Source: Archangium lipolyticum (GTDB lineage: Bacteria; Myxococcota; Myxococcia; Myxococcales; Myxococcaceae). From it: a DNA stretch of 64,000 nucleotides. The DNA is taken from assembly GCF_024623785.1 (NCBI RefSeq), contig NZ_JANKBZ010000020.1, forward strand, positions 62,001 to 126,000, given 5' to 3'. The translations under genes and the position numbers were made by a program. How positions within the stretch are numbered: the first letter of the stretch is position 1; every line of letters begins with the position of its first letter. This document shows, one piece after another, positions 7,861-19,789 of this stretch. The notes under the pieces are model-generated. The model was not told the DNA's origin. It saw nothing but the letters and a program-made list of their open reading frames with translations, and ran no database searches.

Positions 7861-8940
7861 TCAGCGGGCCTCGAGCGCCCGGCGGTAGGTGGCCAGCGTC
7901 TTCCGGGCGCAGTCCTCCCAGCTGAACAGCGCGGCTCGGTCTCGGCCCTTCTCCGAGAGCTCCCGGCGCAGGGCGTCGTCGCGCAGCAGCTTCAACGCCG
8001 TCTCGCGCCAGGCGTTCGCATCGTCCGGCGAGAGCAGCAGTGCGGCCTCGCCCACCACTTCCGGCAGGGACGTGGCTCGCGCGGCCACCACCGGAGTGCC
8101 GCAGGCCATCGCCTCCAGCGCGGGCAGCCCGAAGCCCTCGTATCGCGAGGGCAGCAGCAGCGCGGTCGCGGCTCCGTAGAGGCGCGGCATGTCGTCCTCG
8201 GGCAGATCGGCCAGCTCGATCGTGCTGTCCGGGAAGCCCAGCTCCCACACCGCTTTCCTGCCCGCGAGCAGGACGATGGGCACCGGCAGTGACGGTGCGA
8301 TCTCCGCCAGCATCCCGAGGTTCTTGAACGCCTTCGTGTTGCCCACCGCTAGGAAGAAGCGCTGCGGCAGCCCTCGCCGTTCCCGGAAGTCCTTCAGCTC
8401 CGAGGCCGTTGGCGGTTGGTAGCGCGCGTCCACTCCGTTCGGAATCACCTGGAGGCGGTATGGCGACAGGCCGAGCTCGCGCGCCAGCTCCGCGCGGGAG
8501 AACTCGGAGACGGTGATGAGCGCCCGCGCCGTCTTCGCCCTCGGGCCCACGATGAGCTTGTAGTAGGCGCGGCGGCCCGGGCCGTACTGCTCCGACAGCA
8601 CCAGGTGGTTGGCGTCGTGCAGCGTGGCCACCAGTCGTCCGGGCCACAGCGCCGGCACGGAGAAGGACGTCGCGTGGAACAGATCCGGCCCCAGCCGGGC
8701 GAGCGAGGCCCCGAGTGCCGGCTGTTCCAGCGGCGACAGGAAGCTCGCCGGGCAGCGGTGCAGGGGGATGCGCGGGGTGAGGGCGCCGAGTCCCGCTGGC
8801 AGCCCCTCCGGGCCCGTGAGGCCACTGAAGCGCAGGTCCGGGGCCATCTCCGGCAGCCTGCACGCCAGCTCCAGCGCGTATCGCGCGATGCCGTGCAGCC
8901 GGCCACGGACCATCCGCAGGTCGATGAGGACGCTCGCCAC
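7861..8940 (-). CDS. Family 4 glycosyltransferase (GT-B)
   Basis: This 359-residue protein starts at GTG 8940 ([21 protein letters not shown]). The N-terminal half has the acceptor-side Rossmann fold with the glycine/serine turn around GIARY, and HDANHL. The C-terminal half holds the nucleotide-sugar site: [19 protein letters not shown] and the EX7E motif in [15 protein letters not shown], followed by TPVVAA. These are the hallmarks of retaining GT4 enzymes such as mannosyl- or glucosyltransferases in polysaccharide assembly. It is divergent from another glycosyltransferase 93 bases away, which implies a shared control region. Donor and acceptor cannot be read from the sequence. Confidence 0.9.
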   Translation of the reverse strand: MASVLIDLRMVRGRLHGIARYALELACRLPEMAPDLRFSGLTGPEGLPAGLGALTPRIPLHRCPASFLSPLEQPALGASLARLGPDLFHATSFSVPALWPGRLVATLHDANHLVLSEQYGPGRRAYYKLIVGPRAKTARALITVSEFSRAELARELGLSPYRLQVIPNGVDARYQPPTASELKDFRERRGLPQRFFLAVGNTKAFKNLGMLAEIAPSLPVPIVLLAGRKAVWELGFPDSTIELADLPEDDMPRLYGAATALLLPSRYEGFGLPALEAMACGTPVVAARATSLPEVVGEAALLLSPDDANAWRETALKLLRDDALRRELSEKGRDRAALFSWEDCARKTLATYRRALEAR

Positions 8941-9032
8941 GGAGCAGGCACTACCACACGCGCGGGCCGCCGTGGGGGGCTCGGTTGCCCGGTTGTCGGC
9001 ATCGGGGCCAAGCGGTGGTACAAGGCCCGCCC

Positions 9033-10172
9033 GTGAAGGTCGCCCTCGTCCACGACTGGCTCGTCACCCAGCGCGGCGGTGAGCACGTGCTCGAGGCACT
9101 GTGCGAGCTGTTCCCGCAGGCGGACATCCATACCCTCGTCTACCGCCCCGGTGTGGTGCACCCGCGCATCGAGTCGCGGCCCATCCATACCTCCGTCCTC
9201 CAGCGCATTCCGCGCATCCACAAGCTCTACCGGCACTTCCTCCCCGTCCTCCCCCAGGTCATCGAGTCCATGCGTCTCGAGGGGTACGACCTCGTCGTCT
9301 CCTCCAGCCACTGCGTGGCCAAGGGCATCCGCAAGCCGCCCGGGGCGAAGCACCTCGCCTACGTGCACGCCCCCATGCGCTACATGTGGGACCTGTTCGA
9401 CGACTACTTCGGGCCCGGACGTGCCTCGCTGCCGGTCCGCGTGGCCGCGCATGCCGTGCGGCCGTACCTCCAGAAGTGGGATCGCGAGAGCACCGCTGGC
9501 GTCGACCGCATCCTCGTCAACAGCCAGCACATCGCCGGCAAGGTGCGGCGCTTCTGGGGCCGCGAGGCCCAGGTGGTGTACCCGCCCGTCGCCCTGGAGC
9601 GCTTCTGCCAGCACCCGCTGGAGGGCCTCGGCCAGGGCGGCTACTACCTGTGGCTGGGCGCCTTCGCCCCCTACAAGCGGCTCGACATCGCCCTGGAGGC
9701 CTTCCGCCAGCTGGACGCGCCGCTCTGGGTGGTGGGTACCGGCCAGGAGGCGGCCAGGCTCACCTCGGGGGCGCTGCCCTCCCACATCCGCTTCCTCGGG
9801 CCCGTGTCGGACGAGGCCCTCGCCGGCCTCTATCGTGACGCCCGCGCCCTCATCTTCACCGCCGAGGAGGACTTCGGCATCGTCCCGTTGGAGGCACAGG
9901 CCTGCGGCCGTCCCGTCATCGCCTACGGGCGGGGTGGGGCACTGGAGACGGTCAGCCCTCGCACGGGCCTCTTCTTCGACGCGCAGACGCCAGATGCGCT
10001 GGTGGAGGCCGTGCGCCGCTTCGAGCGGTGGGAGCCCGATTTCCGCCCCGCCGACGCCCGCGCCCAGGCCGAGCGCTTCAGCCGGGCCGCCTTCCTGCGC
10101 TCCATCCAGGCCGAGGTGGACGTGGTGATGGGGGCTCCTGTCGTTTCTTCCGCCCGGGCCGCCGCACCCTGA
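9033..10172 (+). CDS. Family 4 glycosyltransferase, exopolysaccharide assembly
   Basis: The start chosen is GTG 9033 (VKVALVHDWLVTQRGGEHVLE), since translation from there gives the typical GT-B opening with the GGE acceptor loop. The protein has 379 residues. Motifs include YVHAPMRYMW, NSQHIAGKVRRF, VVYPPVAL, YLWLGAFAPYKRLDIALEAF and the catalytic-type EEDFGIVPLEAQACGRPV. This arrangement is common in mannosyltransferases of capsule and O-antigen clusters. It is divergent from the other glycosyltransferase and lies 221 bases upstream of a sugar-1-phosphate transferase on the same strand. A role in building the repeat unit is likely, but the sugar is unknown. Confidence 0.9.
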   Translation: MKVALVHDWLVTQRGGEHVLEALCELFPQADIHTLVYRPGVVHPRIESRPIHTSVLQRIPRIHKLYRHFLPVLPQVIESMRLEGYDLVVSSSHCVAKGIRKPPGAKHLAYVHAPMRYMWDLFDDYFGPGRASLPVRVAAHAVRPYLQKWDRESTAGVDRILVNSQHIAGKVRRFWGREAQVVYPPVALERFCQHPLEGLGQGGYYLWLGAFAPYKRLDIALEAFRQLDAPLWVVGTGQEAARLTSGALPSHIRFLGPVSDEALAGLYRDARALIFTAEEDFGIVPLEAQACGRPVIAYGRGGALETVSPRTGLFFDAQTPDALVEAVRRFERWEPDFRPADARAQAERFSRAAFLRSIQAEVDVVMGAPVVSSARAAAP

Positions 10173-10393
10173 CACTTCTGTCCTGGAGGCCCTCCTTTTC
10201 CGAGAGGGTCGCCCGGGGTCCAGGAGGCTCGCACCGTTGGCCACAAGCGGGGGCAACCCCTTGGATTCCGGGCGGTTTCCGTGTTAGGAGCGCTCCGGCC
10301 GCATGGGGTGTGTGGTAGCGGACGGCGTGTCGGGGTGGGGTGCGACGATTGCAGGTGGCGGCCGCGTCTTGCAGGCCACAGAAGGAGGCCCGC

Positions 10394-11788
10394 GTGTTCA
10401 GCCGGTTCCAGCGCTTCTATACGTCCATCAAAGTCGCCGCCGACGTGGTGATGCTGACGGTGGCGTTCGCGCTCGCCTACGTCACCCGCTTCGAGGGCCC
10501 CATCCCCGTGTTCCACGGGTTGCCGCCCCTGGATGACACGTTGTTGTCCCTGGCGACGGTGCTCATCGTCTTCCCGGTCACCTACCGGCAGTCGCGGCTG
10601 TACGCCACCAACCGGGCGCGCACGCACATCGGCGAGGTGTTCGAGGTCTTCAAGGCCACCGTCATGGCCACCCTCATCGTGGTGGCGCTGACGTACTTCA
10701 CCCGCGAGCGCTACTCGCGTCTGATGCTGGCCTTCTTCGCCGGCTACTCGTTCGTGGGCGTGTCGATGGTGCGCCTGGTGCTGCGCGAGGTGCTCAACGA
10801 GGTGCGCCGGCGCGGCTACAATCTCAAGTCCATCCTGCTCATCGGCGCGGGCGAGCTGGGCCAGCGTGTCATCGAGACGGTGGAGAGCCACCGCGAGCTG
10901 GGCTTCCGCGTGGTGGGCGTGCTCTCGCTGCGCCCCGAGAAGGTGGGCGAGCAGGTGCTGGGCGTGCCCGTCATCGGCCACGTGAAGGACGTGGACTCCG
11001 TGCTGGATGCGCGCCCGGTGGATCAGGTCGTCATCGCCGTGCCGCTCGAGGACCAGGCCGCCGTCAAGCCGCTGATGGAGCAGCTCGCGCTGCGCACGGT
11101 GGACGTGAAGGTGGTGCCGGACCTCTACCAGTACGTCACCCTGTACGGCGGGCTCGAGGAGTTCGGCGGGCTGCCCATCATCAGCCTCCAGGGCGATCCG
11201 ATGACGGGCTGGAACATGGTGGCCAAGCGCGTCTTCGACATCCTCTTCGCGCTGGTGGCCATCGTGGTGAGCGCGCCCATCATGTTGCTGGTGGCCCTCG
11301 CGGTGAAGCTCACCAGCCGCGGTCCCATCCTCTACGCCCAGGAGCGCATGGGCATGGATGGCGAGACTTTTCATATTCTCAAATTTCGAACCATGCGCGT
11401 GGACGCCGAGGTCCGTGGCGCCATGATGGCCAGCAAGGAGGACCCGAGGCGCACGCCCATCGGCACCTTCCTGCGCAAGTACTCGCTCGACGAGCTGCCC
11501 CAGTTCTTCAACGTGCTGTGGGGCGACATGAGCCTCGTGGGCCCCCGCCCCGAGCGGCCCGTGTTCATCGAGGAGTTCAAGAAGCAGATCCCCCGCTACC
11601 ACCTGCGCCACAAGGTGAAGGCCGGCATCACCGGCTGGGCGCAGATCAACGGCCTGCGCGGGCAGACGTCCATCCAGAAGCGGATTGAGTACGACCTGTA
11701 CTACATCGAGAACTGGTCGCTGCTGATGGACCTGAAGATTCTCATCCGCACTGCACTGGGCGGCTTCCTGTCGAAGAACGCCTACTAG
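10394..11788 (+). CDS. Undecaprenyl-phosphate glucose/hexose-1-phosphate transferase
   Basis: This 464-residue polyisoprenyl-phosphate hexose-1-phosphate transferase is of the WcaJ/EpsZ type and starts the lipid-linked repeat unit. The start is GTG 10394, with AAGGAGG five bases upstream. Residues 1-130 contain four hydrophobic segments. A CoA-binding-like Rossmann domain follows (ILLIGAGELGQRVIE). The C-terminal bacterial sugar transferase domain begins at KRVFDILFALVAI, with LKFRTM, LRKYSLDELPQFFNVL, GDMSLVGPRPE and KAGITGWAQINGLRG. In Myxococcus the comparable enzyme initiates exopolysaccharide needed for gliding and biofilm. The product here is inferred. Confidence 0.93.
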   Translation: MFSRFQRFYTSIKVAADVVMLTVAFALAYVTRFEGPIPVFHGLPPLDDTLLSLATVLIVFPVTYRQSRLYATNRARTHIGEVFEVFKATVMATLIVVALTYFTRERYSRLMLAFFAGYSFVGVSMVRLVLREVLNEVRRRGYNLKSILLIGAGELGQRVIETVESHRELGFRVVGVLSLRPEKVGEQVLGVPVIGHVKDVDSVLDARPVDQVVIAVPLEDQAAVKPLMEQLALRTVDVKVVPDLYQYVTLYGGLEEFGGLPIISLQGDPMTGWNMVAKRVFDILFALVAIVVSAPIMLLVALAVKLTSRGPILYAQERMGMDGETFHILKFRTMRVDAEVRGAMMASKEDPRRTPIGTFLRKYSLDELPQFFNVLWGDMSLVGPRPERPVFIEEFKKQIPRYHLRHKVKAGITGWAQINGLRGQTSIQKRIEYDLYYIENWSLLMDLKILIRTALGGFLSKNAY

Positions 11789-11888
11789 CTCGCTGCCGGG
11801 GCACTCGGGCGTGGTTGTGGGGTGCCGCACGGCGGGGATGCGAGTCGCATGCGCTCTTGGGCGCGGACCGGTCTAGTATCGGGGCCCC

Positions 11889-14800
11889 ATGGCCGAACAG
11901 CTCGGAGCGCACCTGGTCCGCAAGGGCCTCATCACTCAGTCTCAGCTCGATGAAGCGCTGAAGTCTCAACTCATCTACGGCGGCAGTCTGGGCATCAACC
12001 TGGTCGAGCTGGGTGTGCTCGACCTGGATGCGTTGGGCCAGGCGCTGTCGGACGTGTACCACTTCCCCCTCGCCACGGACGCGGAGATGGAAGCGGTGCC
12101 CGCGGAGACGCTCGCACAACTCAAGCCCGAGCTGGCTCGGAGCCATCTGGCCTTCCCGCTGGCGATCGAGGGCCGCCGCATGAAGGCGGCCATGGTGGCG
12201 CCGTTCGATCCCAAGCACCTGGACGCGCTCAGCTTCGCCACGGGCATGCGCATCGTGCCCTCCATCGTGCCCGAGCTGCGCCTCTTCCACTTCCTGGAGA
12301 AGCGCTACGGCATCCCCAAGCCGACGCGTCCCACCCGGCCCGGCCAGCCCAAGCTCGCGGTGGGGCCGGGGGCCGCTCCGGCTCCGAAGCCCGCGTCGCC
12401 GCAGCCGTTGCAGGCCCAGCCGGCGGCCGCGTCCGCGCCGAGGCCTCCGGTCGCGGGTGCTCCGGCTCCTTCGGCTCCGGCGCAGCCCGCGCCCGCGCCC
12501 GGGGCTCCTCCCGCCGCCGTGCGCGCGGGGCCTCCGCCTGCGTCCGCTCCGGGTGCCAACCCCGGGGCGGGTCCTCATGCTCAGCCTCCGGCGGCTCCCG
12601 TGGCGAATCAGCCTCCGGGCATGCGGCCCGCGCCCTCGGCGGCAGGGCCCGTCGCGAAGCCCGCGGCGCCGGTGGCGGGAGCGCCCGTCGCGCCGGGAGC
12701 GCCCGCCACGCCGGGAGCGCCCGCCGGTGCTCCCGTGGGCGCGGTTCCTCCGAAGCCCGCGATGACGATGGGTGGCACTCAGGTGCCAGTGGCTCCAGGG
12801 AGTGTCCCGGCCGGGGCCGCGGCGCCTCGTCCGCCGGGGTCGCCCGGTGCTCCGGGGGCAGGGCCTTCCGCGCAGCCTCCGGCGGCGGGTACGTCTCCGG
12901 CGCCTGGCGCGGCGGTGCCTTCGCGGCCACAGGCTGCTCCTGGCGCGCCCACCGCGCCGGGGAGTGCTCCCGCGGGGGCCGCACCCGCTCAGCCTGCTTC
13001 CGCGGTCGCTGCTCCGGGCGCGCCCGCCGGTGCCGTGTCCGCGCAGCCCTCGGGGGCTCCGAAAGCCGCCGCTGGGCCTGGCGCCGCCGTGCCTCCGCGC
13101 CCCGCACCGGCGACGGGCGCACCCACGTCTCCTGCCGTGACGAGTGCACCCGCTGGCGGGCAGGGCGGGGCTGGAGTCCCGCATCAGCCTCCTGCCGCGA
13201 AACCGCCTGCCGGGCCGACGGCTCCGAGCGCGGCACCGGCCGCTGGAACATCTGCTTCGCCAGGCGCTCCGGCGGTCGCGAAGCCGGCGGGGACCGCGCC
13301 CACCACGGGTAGCTCCTCGCAACCTGGTCCGAACCTGCCTCCGGGCATGCTGCCTCGGAGCGCCCCGGGAGCGGCTCCCTCCGGGGCCGCCTCGGTTCCT
13401 CCCGCGCAGGGGGCGGCTCCTCAGGGCACTGCCGCGGGCACCGGGCAGGTATCTCCTCCGGCGGCGGGGACGCCTCGTCCTCCGGAGGCTCTGGCGGGTC
13501 AGCCGGGAGCGGCACCCGTGCGTCCTCCGGCGCCAGGAGTGTCGTCGGCTCCCGGAGCCCAGGTTCCTCCTGGTGCGCCCGCGACGGCGCGTCCTCCCGG
13601 GGTCTTGCCTCCTCCGGGGATGTCGCCGCGCCAGGAGCCTTCGAGCGCCCCGGTTCGTCCCGGGCCCGCGCCGGTGCAGGGGGGGACGGTTCCTCCCGCT
13701 GGCCAGGTACCGGCTCCCTCGGCCGTTGCTCCGGGGGCGAGCCCGTCGTCGCAGCCCGCACCGGCACAGAAGGCAACGCCTCCTGGCCCGGGGACTCCGC
13801 AGCCCGCGGCTGGTGCTCCTCGCGCGCCGGTTCCTCCCGGCGCTCCGGCTGCGCAGGCCACGCCTGTTTCGCCTCGGCCTCCGAGTGCTTCGGCTCCCTC
13901 CGCGCCGCAGGTCTCGGCTCCGGGTGGCGTGCAGTCCTCTTCGCCAGCGGGGCAGGTCCAGTCCGCGCCTCCCGCTCCCGTTGTCTCGGCGCCGGAGACG
14001 AAGCCCGCGGTGTCCGCGCCCTCCGTTCAGCCCGTGCCCGCTCAGGCGGCGCCCGTGGAAGCACCTGCACAGACGTCGACGCCCTCGTTCGAGCAGGATC
14101 TGAAAGCGGTCTCGCTCGTGGTGGAGGCCGAGGCATCCGCTGCTCCCATCGGGGAGCCCACGGGGGCCACGGTCCAGTCGCCTCCGGCGGCCGAGTCCGT
14201 GTCCGCCACGCCGCTTCCCACTCCAGAGCCGAAGAAGAAGGAGGAGCGCGCTCCCGATGCGTCCGGGGTGGTGCCGCCTTCGTCCGAGGCGAGCCCGGCC
14301 CCCCTCGGTGCGGATTCCGAGCGCAAGGCCAGGGTCGCGCCCGCGCCCGTCGAGCTGCCGAGGATGCCTTCGCGGGAGCTGGAGGTGACGTCGAACCTGG
14401 AGCTCATGAGGTGGCGGCAGTCGGAGGCGGCGAAGGCCGGAGCCGACTCCGAGCCCGTGTCTCCCTGGGAGCGGCGAGCCATCGAGGTGGACTTCTCGTC
14501 GGATGACGCGAGCGCCACCCAGGCGGCTTCCTCCGGCGCGCAGGAGGAGATCCCCCTGGCGTCCGTCCACGAGTTCATCCCGACCTGGGATCCGTCCGCC
14601 GATTCGGCGGCGAGCTCCACGGAGCCGGCCGAGAGCGCCGGGGACTCCCAGGGCGTGCAACTGGTGCAGCTCGAGGAGGCACTCGAGGCCCTGCGGCAGG
14701 CGACGACGCGCGGCGCGCTGGGCAAGGTGCTGCTGTCCTACTGCCAGGGGCGTTTCCCGCGAGGCTTCCTGCTCGGCGAGACGTTCGGCTTCGCCCGGGT

Positions 14801-15137
14801 GGGGCGTGGGTACGGCCCCGGGAGCAACAAGTCCGCGGTCACCGCGTTGCAGGTGGATCTCGACGCGCCCTCGCTCCTCGCCATGGCCGCCGCCGGTGGC
14901 AGGCTCGTGGTCTCCAGCATGCCGGAGAGCCAGGAGGACGAGGCGCTCTTCGCGGCCCTGGGCGAGTCGTTCTCGCACCTGGCGGCCGCGCCGATCCGCG
15001 CGAGTGAGCGTACCGTGGGCTTCGTCGTCCTCGATGGCGGGCCCTCTCCGTTCGGCGCGGAGGAGCTCGACGACCTGGAGAAGCTCATCACGGCTGCGTC
15101 CGAGGCCTATGGCCGGTTGAGCGGCTCCTCGTTCTGA
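11889..15137 (+). CDS. MshEN/GspE_N-domain protein with giant Pro/Ala linker and C-terminal GAF-like domain
   Basis: This 1082-residue protein opens with a MshEN/GspE_N-type domain (residues 1-145: LGAHLVRKGLITQSQLDEAL, GVLDLDALGQALSD, HLAFPLAIEG), known in other proteins as a cyclic-di-GMP or partner-binding module. Residues about 145-740 are almost purely Pro, Ala, Gly, Ser and Val, predicted disordered. An acidic region follows, and residues about 905-1075 (EEALEALRQATTRGALGKVLLSYCQ...RTVGFVVLDGGP) look like a GAF-like sensory fold. There is no ATPase domain, so it is not a secretion motor. It probably acts as a long tethered adaptor. It lies downstream of the sugar-phosphate transferase. 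Confidence 0.75.
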   Translation: MAEQLGAHLVRKGLITQSQLDEALKSQLIYGGSLGINLVELGVLDLDALGQALSDVYHFPLATDAEMEAVPAETLAQLKPELARSHLAFPLAIEGRRMKAAMVAPFDPKHLDALSFATGMRIVPSIVPELRLFHFLEKRYGIPKPTRPTRPGQPKLAVGPGAAPAPKPASPQPLQAQPAAASAPRPPVAGAPAPSAPAQPAPAPGAPPAAVRAGPPPASAPGANPGAGPHAQPPAAPVANQPPGMRPAPSAAGPVAKPAAPVAGAPVAPGAPATPGAPAGAPVGAVPPKPAMTMGGTQVPVAPGSVPAGAAAPRPPGSPGAPGAGPSAQPPAAGTSPAPGAAVPSRPQAAPGAPTAPGSAPAGAAPAQPASAVAAPGAPAGAVSAQPSGAPKAAAGPGAAVPPRPAPATGAPTSPAVTSAPAGGQGGAGVPHQPPAAKPPAGPTAPSAAPAAGTSASPGAPAVAKPAGTAPTTGSSSQPGPNLPPGMLPRSAPGAAPSGAASVPPAQGAAPQGTAAGTGQVSPPAAGTPRPPEALAGQPGAAPVRPPAPGVSSAPGAQVPPGAPATARPPGVLPPPGMSPRQEPSSAPVRPGPAPVQGGTVPPAGQVPAPSAVAPGASPSSQPAPAQKATPPGPGTPQPAAGAPRAPVPPGAPAAQATPVSPRPPSASAPSAPQVSAPGGVQSSSPAGQVQSAPPAPVVSAPETKPAVSAPSVQPVPAQAAPVEAPAQTSTPSFEQDLKAVSLVVEAEASAAPIGEPTGATVQSPPAAESVSATPLPTPEPKKKEERAPDASGVVPPSSEASPAPLGADSERKARVAPAPVELPRMPSRELEVTSNLELMRWRQSEAAKAGADSEPVSPWERRAIEVDFSSDDASATQAASSGAQEEIPLASVHEFIPTWDPSADSAASSTEPAESAGDSQGVQLVQLEEALEALRQATTRGALGKVLLSYCQGRFPRGFLLGETFGFARVGRGYGPGSNKSAVTALQVDLDAPSLLAMAAAGGRLVVSSMPESQEDEALFAALGESFSHLAAAPIRASERTVGFVVLDGGPSPFGAEELDDLEKLITAASEAYGRLSGSSF

Positions 15138-15150
15138 GTGGGGTGCCTCC

Positions 15151-15936
15151 GTGCCCGTTCTGTTGCTGTCGCCGCGCTTCAGCTCGGATTCGATCGCCCT
15201 CGCCACGGAGGCCTCGCGTCTCTCGTGGCGGGTCCACCGGTTGCACGATCGGCGTCCTCCCGCGCGGCTGGCCGAGGAGGACCTCGTCTTCTACGGAGAG
15301 TCGTTATTGGCGGATACCATCGGGAAGGCGCTGGGCCTGGCGCTGCTCGAGCCCGCCGCCGACTCGCTGTCCCTCCTGCCCGCGGAGCTCGTGCTCCGGG
15401 ACGTGCGGTTTACCTCGCTCGGCGCTGCCCGCGGCGAGCGGTTTCCGAGATTCGTCAAACCCGCCGACGAGAAGCAGTTCCGGGCCTCGGTCTACCACTC
15501 GGGGGCGGAGCTTCCCGGCTCCGAGGTGCTCGAGGACAGTCTGCCCGTCCTGACCGCCGAGCCCGTGCGCTGGCTCGATGAGTACCGTTGTTTCGTTCTC
15601 GAGGGCCGTGTCGTGACCGCGAGCCCCTATGCCTGGAAGGGCGAGCGCGAGGAGCCTTCACTGGCCGCGTTCGACTTGGAGGCCGCCAAGGCCTTCGCGG
15701 CCGAGGTGCTCGCGAGGGCTGGGGACTCGTTCCCTTCCGCCGTCGTCCTCGACGTGGGTCGGATCGAGGGGCGCGGGTGGGCCGTGGTGGAGCTGAACCC
15801 CGCCTGGAGCTCGGGGCTCTACGCGTGTGACGCGGCTGGAGTCCTGCGGGTGCTTCCGCGGGCCTCGGGTACGTCGCGGACGGTGGCCTCGGGTGACGCG
15901 AGGTGGTTGCGTCCTCTGCCCGACATCGAGGGGTAA
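15151..15936 (+). CDS. ATP-grasp domain protein (DUF4343-like)
   Basis: This 261-residue soluble protein starts at GTG 15151, 13 bases after the previous stop, so it is probably translated from the same message. The C-terminal half resembles an ATP-grasp ligase of the DUF4343 type: FPRFVKPADEKQFRASVY provides a nucleotide-contacting Lys, WLDEYRCFVLEGRVV the central strand, and AVVLDVGRIEGRGWAVVELNPAWSSGLY the metal-binding Asp/Glu/Asn triad. Such enzymes couple a carboxylate to an amine or thiol through an acylphosphate. The substrate is unknown. The link to the upstream adaptor protein is only operon context. Confidence 0.65.
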   Translation: MPVLLLSPRFSSDSIALATEASRLSWRVHRLHDRRPPARLAEEDLVFYGESLLADTIGKALGLALLEPAADSLSLLPAELVLRDVRFTSLGAARGERFPRFVKPADEKQFRASVYHSGAELPGSEVLEDSLPVLTAEPVRWLDEYRCFVLEGRVVTASPYAWKGEREEPSLAAFDLEAAKAFAAEVLARAGDSFPSAVVLDVGRIEGRGWAVVELNPAWSSGLYACDAAGVLRVLPRASGTSRTVASGDARWLRPLPDIEG

Positions 15937-15940
15937 TGAA

Positions 15941-15975
15941 AAAGGCTCCGGCGCGGGTACGCACCGGAGCCTTCT
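15941..15975. terminator. Bidirectional terminator between ATP-grasp gene and nrdJ
   Basis: A ten-base perfect stem (AAGGCTCCGG at 15942-15951 with CCGGAGCCTT at 15964-15973) has an A-rich left flank and a T-rich right flank. It therefore can end transcription from either side. It lies between two convergent genes. Confidence 0.75.
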
Positions 15976-16027
15976 TGGGACTCGGGTTTTCTACCCGGGA
16001 GCCGGGAGCCAACCCGAGTTCACTTCA

Positions 16028-16064
16028 TACCCTCACCCCGTCCCTCTCCCAGAGGGAGAGGGGA
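16028..16064 (+). repeat. Dispersed palindromic repeat, copy 1
   Basis: TACCCTCACCCC is followed by a near-perfect palindrome of CCCTCTCCCAGAGGGAGAGGG type. The same unit recurs in inverted orientation near 25517-25553. Both copies are intergenic. This resembles short REP-like repeats, and it sits just after the nrdJ stop codon on the convergent side. Confidence 0.65.
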
Positions 16065-16081
16065 GGGGGCTCGGAGGGAAC

Positions 16082-18862
<2,781 letters not shown>

Positions 18863-19449
18863 GGTCCCTCCCGCTGCTCTTCACCCAGCGTGTGGTTGCA
18901 AAATTTGCAAAAAGCCAAGCCCGCGAGATCTCTCGGGATCGAGTGATCTCGATTCGACACGCCTCCTCCCTGGGTAGGGAAGGGTGCGTAGCGAGGGTTC
19001 AACGTCTGTTTTCTTGGGGTCCCGCCTGCTCTCCTGGGGGGCAGACAGGTAAGTAAAGGTACGATCTTCGTTCCGGACTCGTCAAGGTTCTGTGACCCCC
19101 AGATCTTGTGTCCGCCATCGTTGAGCCACCTACAGATAGGGGAGTGTGACCGATTGGACGGTCCACGTCCGGAACGCTTTCCGCGGCTCGAAGCCGCGCC
19201 GGGGGAGCCGATCTAAAGCCTGCCCGCCCAGCGATCAACTCTCTTGCGCAGCCCTCGGTGTAGTGGATCCTCATCATATGACGAGTCATGTAGGGTCACT
19301 CCCGCGGAAAGGCCGATGATCACTAGCGGATGTTTGCTGAGAGTCTGTGCACGGATCGTCCGGCCGCCTAGGGCCCGAGGCAAGAAAGGCACAGGCAGGT
19401 GCCGTTTCCGTTAATCGCTTTTGGACGGAAGGCGCGTTAGGAGGGCGAC
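18863..19449. promoter_or_regulatory. 587-base divergent intergenic region between nrdJ and the ferredoxin gene
   Basis: No gene is supported here. It holds several inverted repeats. TTGCAAAATTTGCAA at 18896-18910 is a 7-1-7 palindrome 34 bases before the nrdJ start. CGAGATC/GATCTCG lies at 18923-18950. A strong CGCGGCT-CGA-AGCCGCG hairpin is at 19182-19198. A stretch at 19096-19111 resembles half of an NrdR box (ATCTTGTGT). I could not fit a cobalamin riboswitch. Confidence 0.5.
18896..18910 (-). promoter_or_regulatory. Perfect palindrome upstream of nrdJ, candidate operator
   Basis: TTGCAAA-A-TTTGCAA is a seven-base inverted repeat around one base, 34-48 bases upstream of the nrdJ ATG. In such GC-rich DNA an AT-rich perfect palindrome close to a start is a good operator candidate. 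The binding protein is unknown. Confidence 0.45.
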
Positions 19450-19782
19450 ATGCCTCCGTTCAAGCGTCATGTATTCGTCTGCACGAACCAGCGCCCCGAG
19501 GGGCACCCCAAGGGGTGCTGCGCGTCGAAGGGTGCCGAGGAAGTCCGCGCCCGCTTCAAGGAAGAGCTGGAGAAGCGCGGCCTGAAGGGCCAGATGCGAG
19601 CCAACGCGGCCGGGTGCCTCGATACCTGCTCGTTCGGTGTCTCCGTGGTGGTCTACCCCGAGGGCACCTGGTACGGCGCGGTGAAGCCCGAGGACGTGCC
19701 CGCCATCGTCGACGAGCACCTCGTGGGCGGACGCCCCGTGGAGCGGCTGCTGATGCCGTTCTCGCGCAAGAAGGCCGAGTAG
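19450..19782 (+). CDS. Thioredoxin-like [2Fe-2S] ferredoxin
   Basis: This 110-residue protein starts at ATG 19450 with AGGAGG five to six bases upstream. It matches thioredoxin-like [2Fe-2S] ferredoxins: Cys11 in HVFVCTNQRP, Cys23/Cys24 in KGCCASKG, and the C-x3-C pair Cys56/Cys60 in AAGCLDTCSFG. SVVVYPEGTWYGAV forms the thioredoxin-fold strand. These proteins carry electrons for oxidoreductases, for example related domains in NADH dehydrogenase NuoE. It is divergent from nrdJ, and a role in reducing that enzyme is conceivable but unsupported. It is convergent with the scramblase-like gene. Confidence 0.9.
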   Translation: MPPFKRHVFVCTNQRPEGHPKGCCASKGAEEVRARFKEELEKRGLKGQMRANAAGCLDTCSFGVSVVVYPEGTWYGAVKPEDVPAIVDEHLVGGRPVERLLMPFSRKKAE

Positions 19783-19789
19783 CCCGGCC

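Noticed and set aside
12229-14136. Other long frames across the Pro/Ala linker on both strands
   Set aside because: They are low-complexity shadows. The chosen plus-strand frame has folded domains at both ends.
11742-15206. A 1154-codon minus-strand frame opposite the Pro/Ala-rich protein
   Set aside because: It is the antisense of a repetitive GC-rich linker and translates to Arg/Gly/Ser low complexity.
18863-19449. Cobalamin or TPP riboswitch upstream of nrdJ or the ferredoxin gene
   Set aside because: Fragments such as CCCAGGAGAGCAGG and GCTGAGA look similar to conserved boxes, but the remaining core motifs are absent in the right order.
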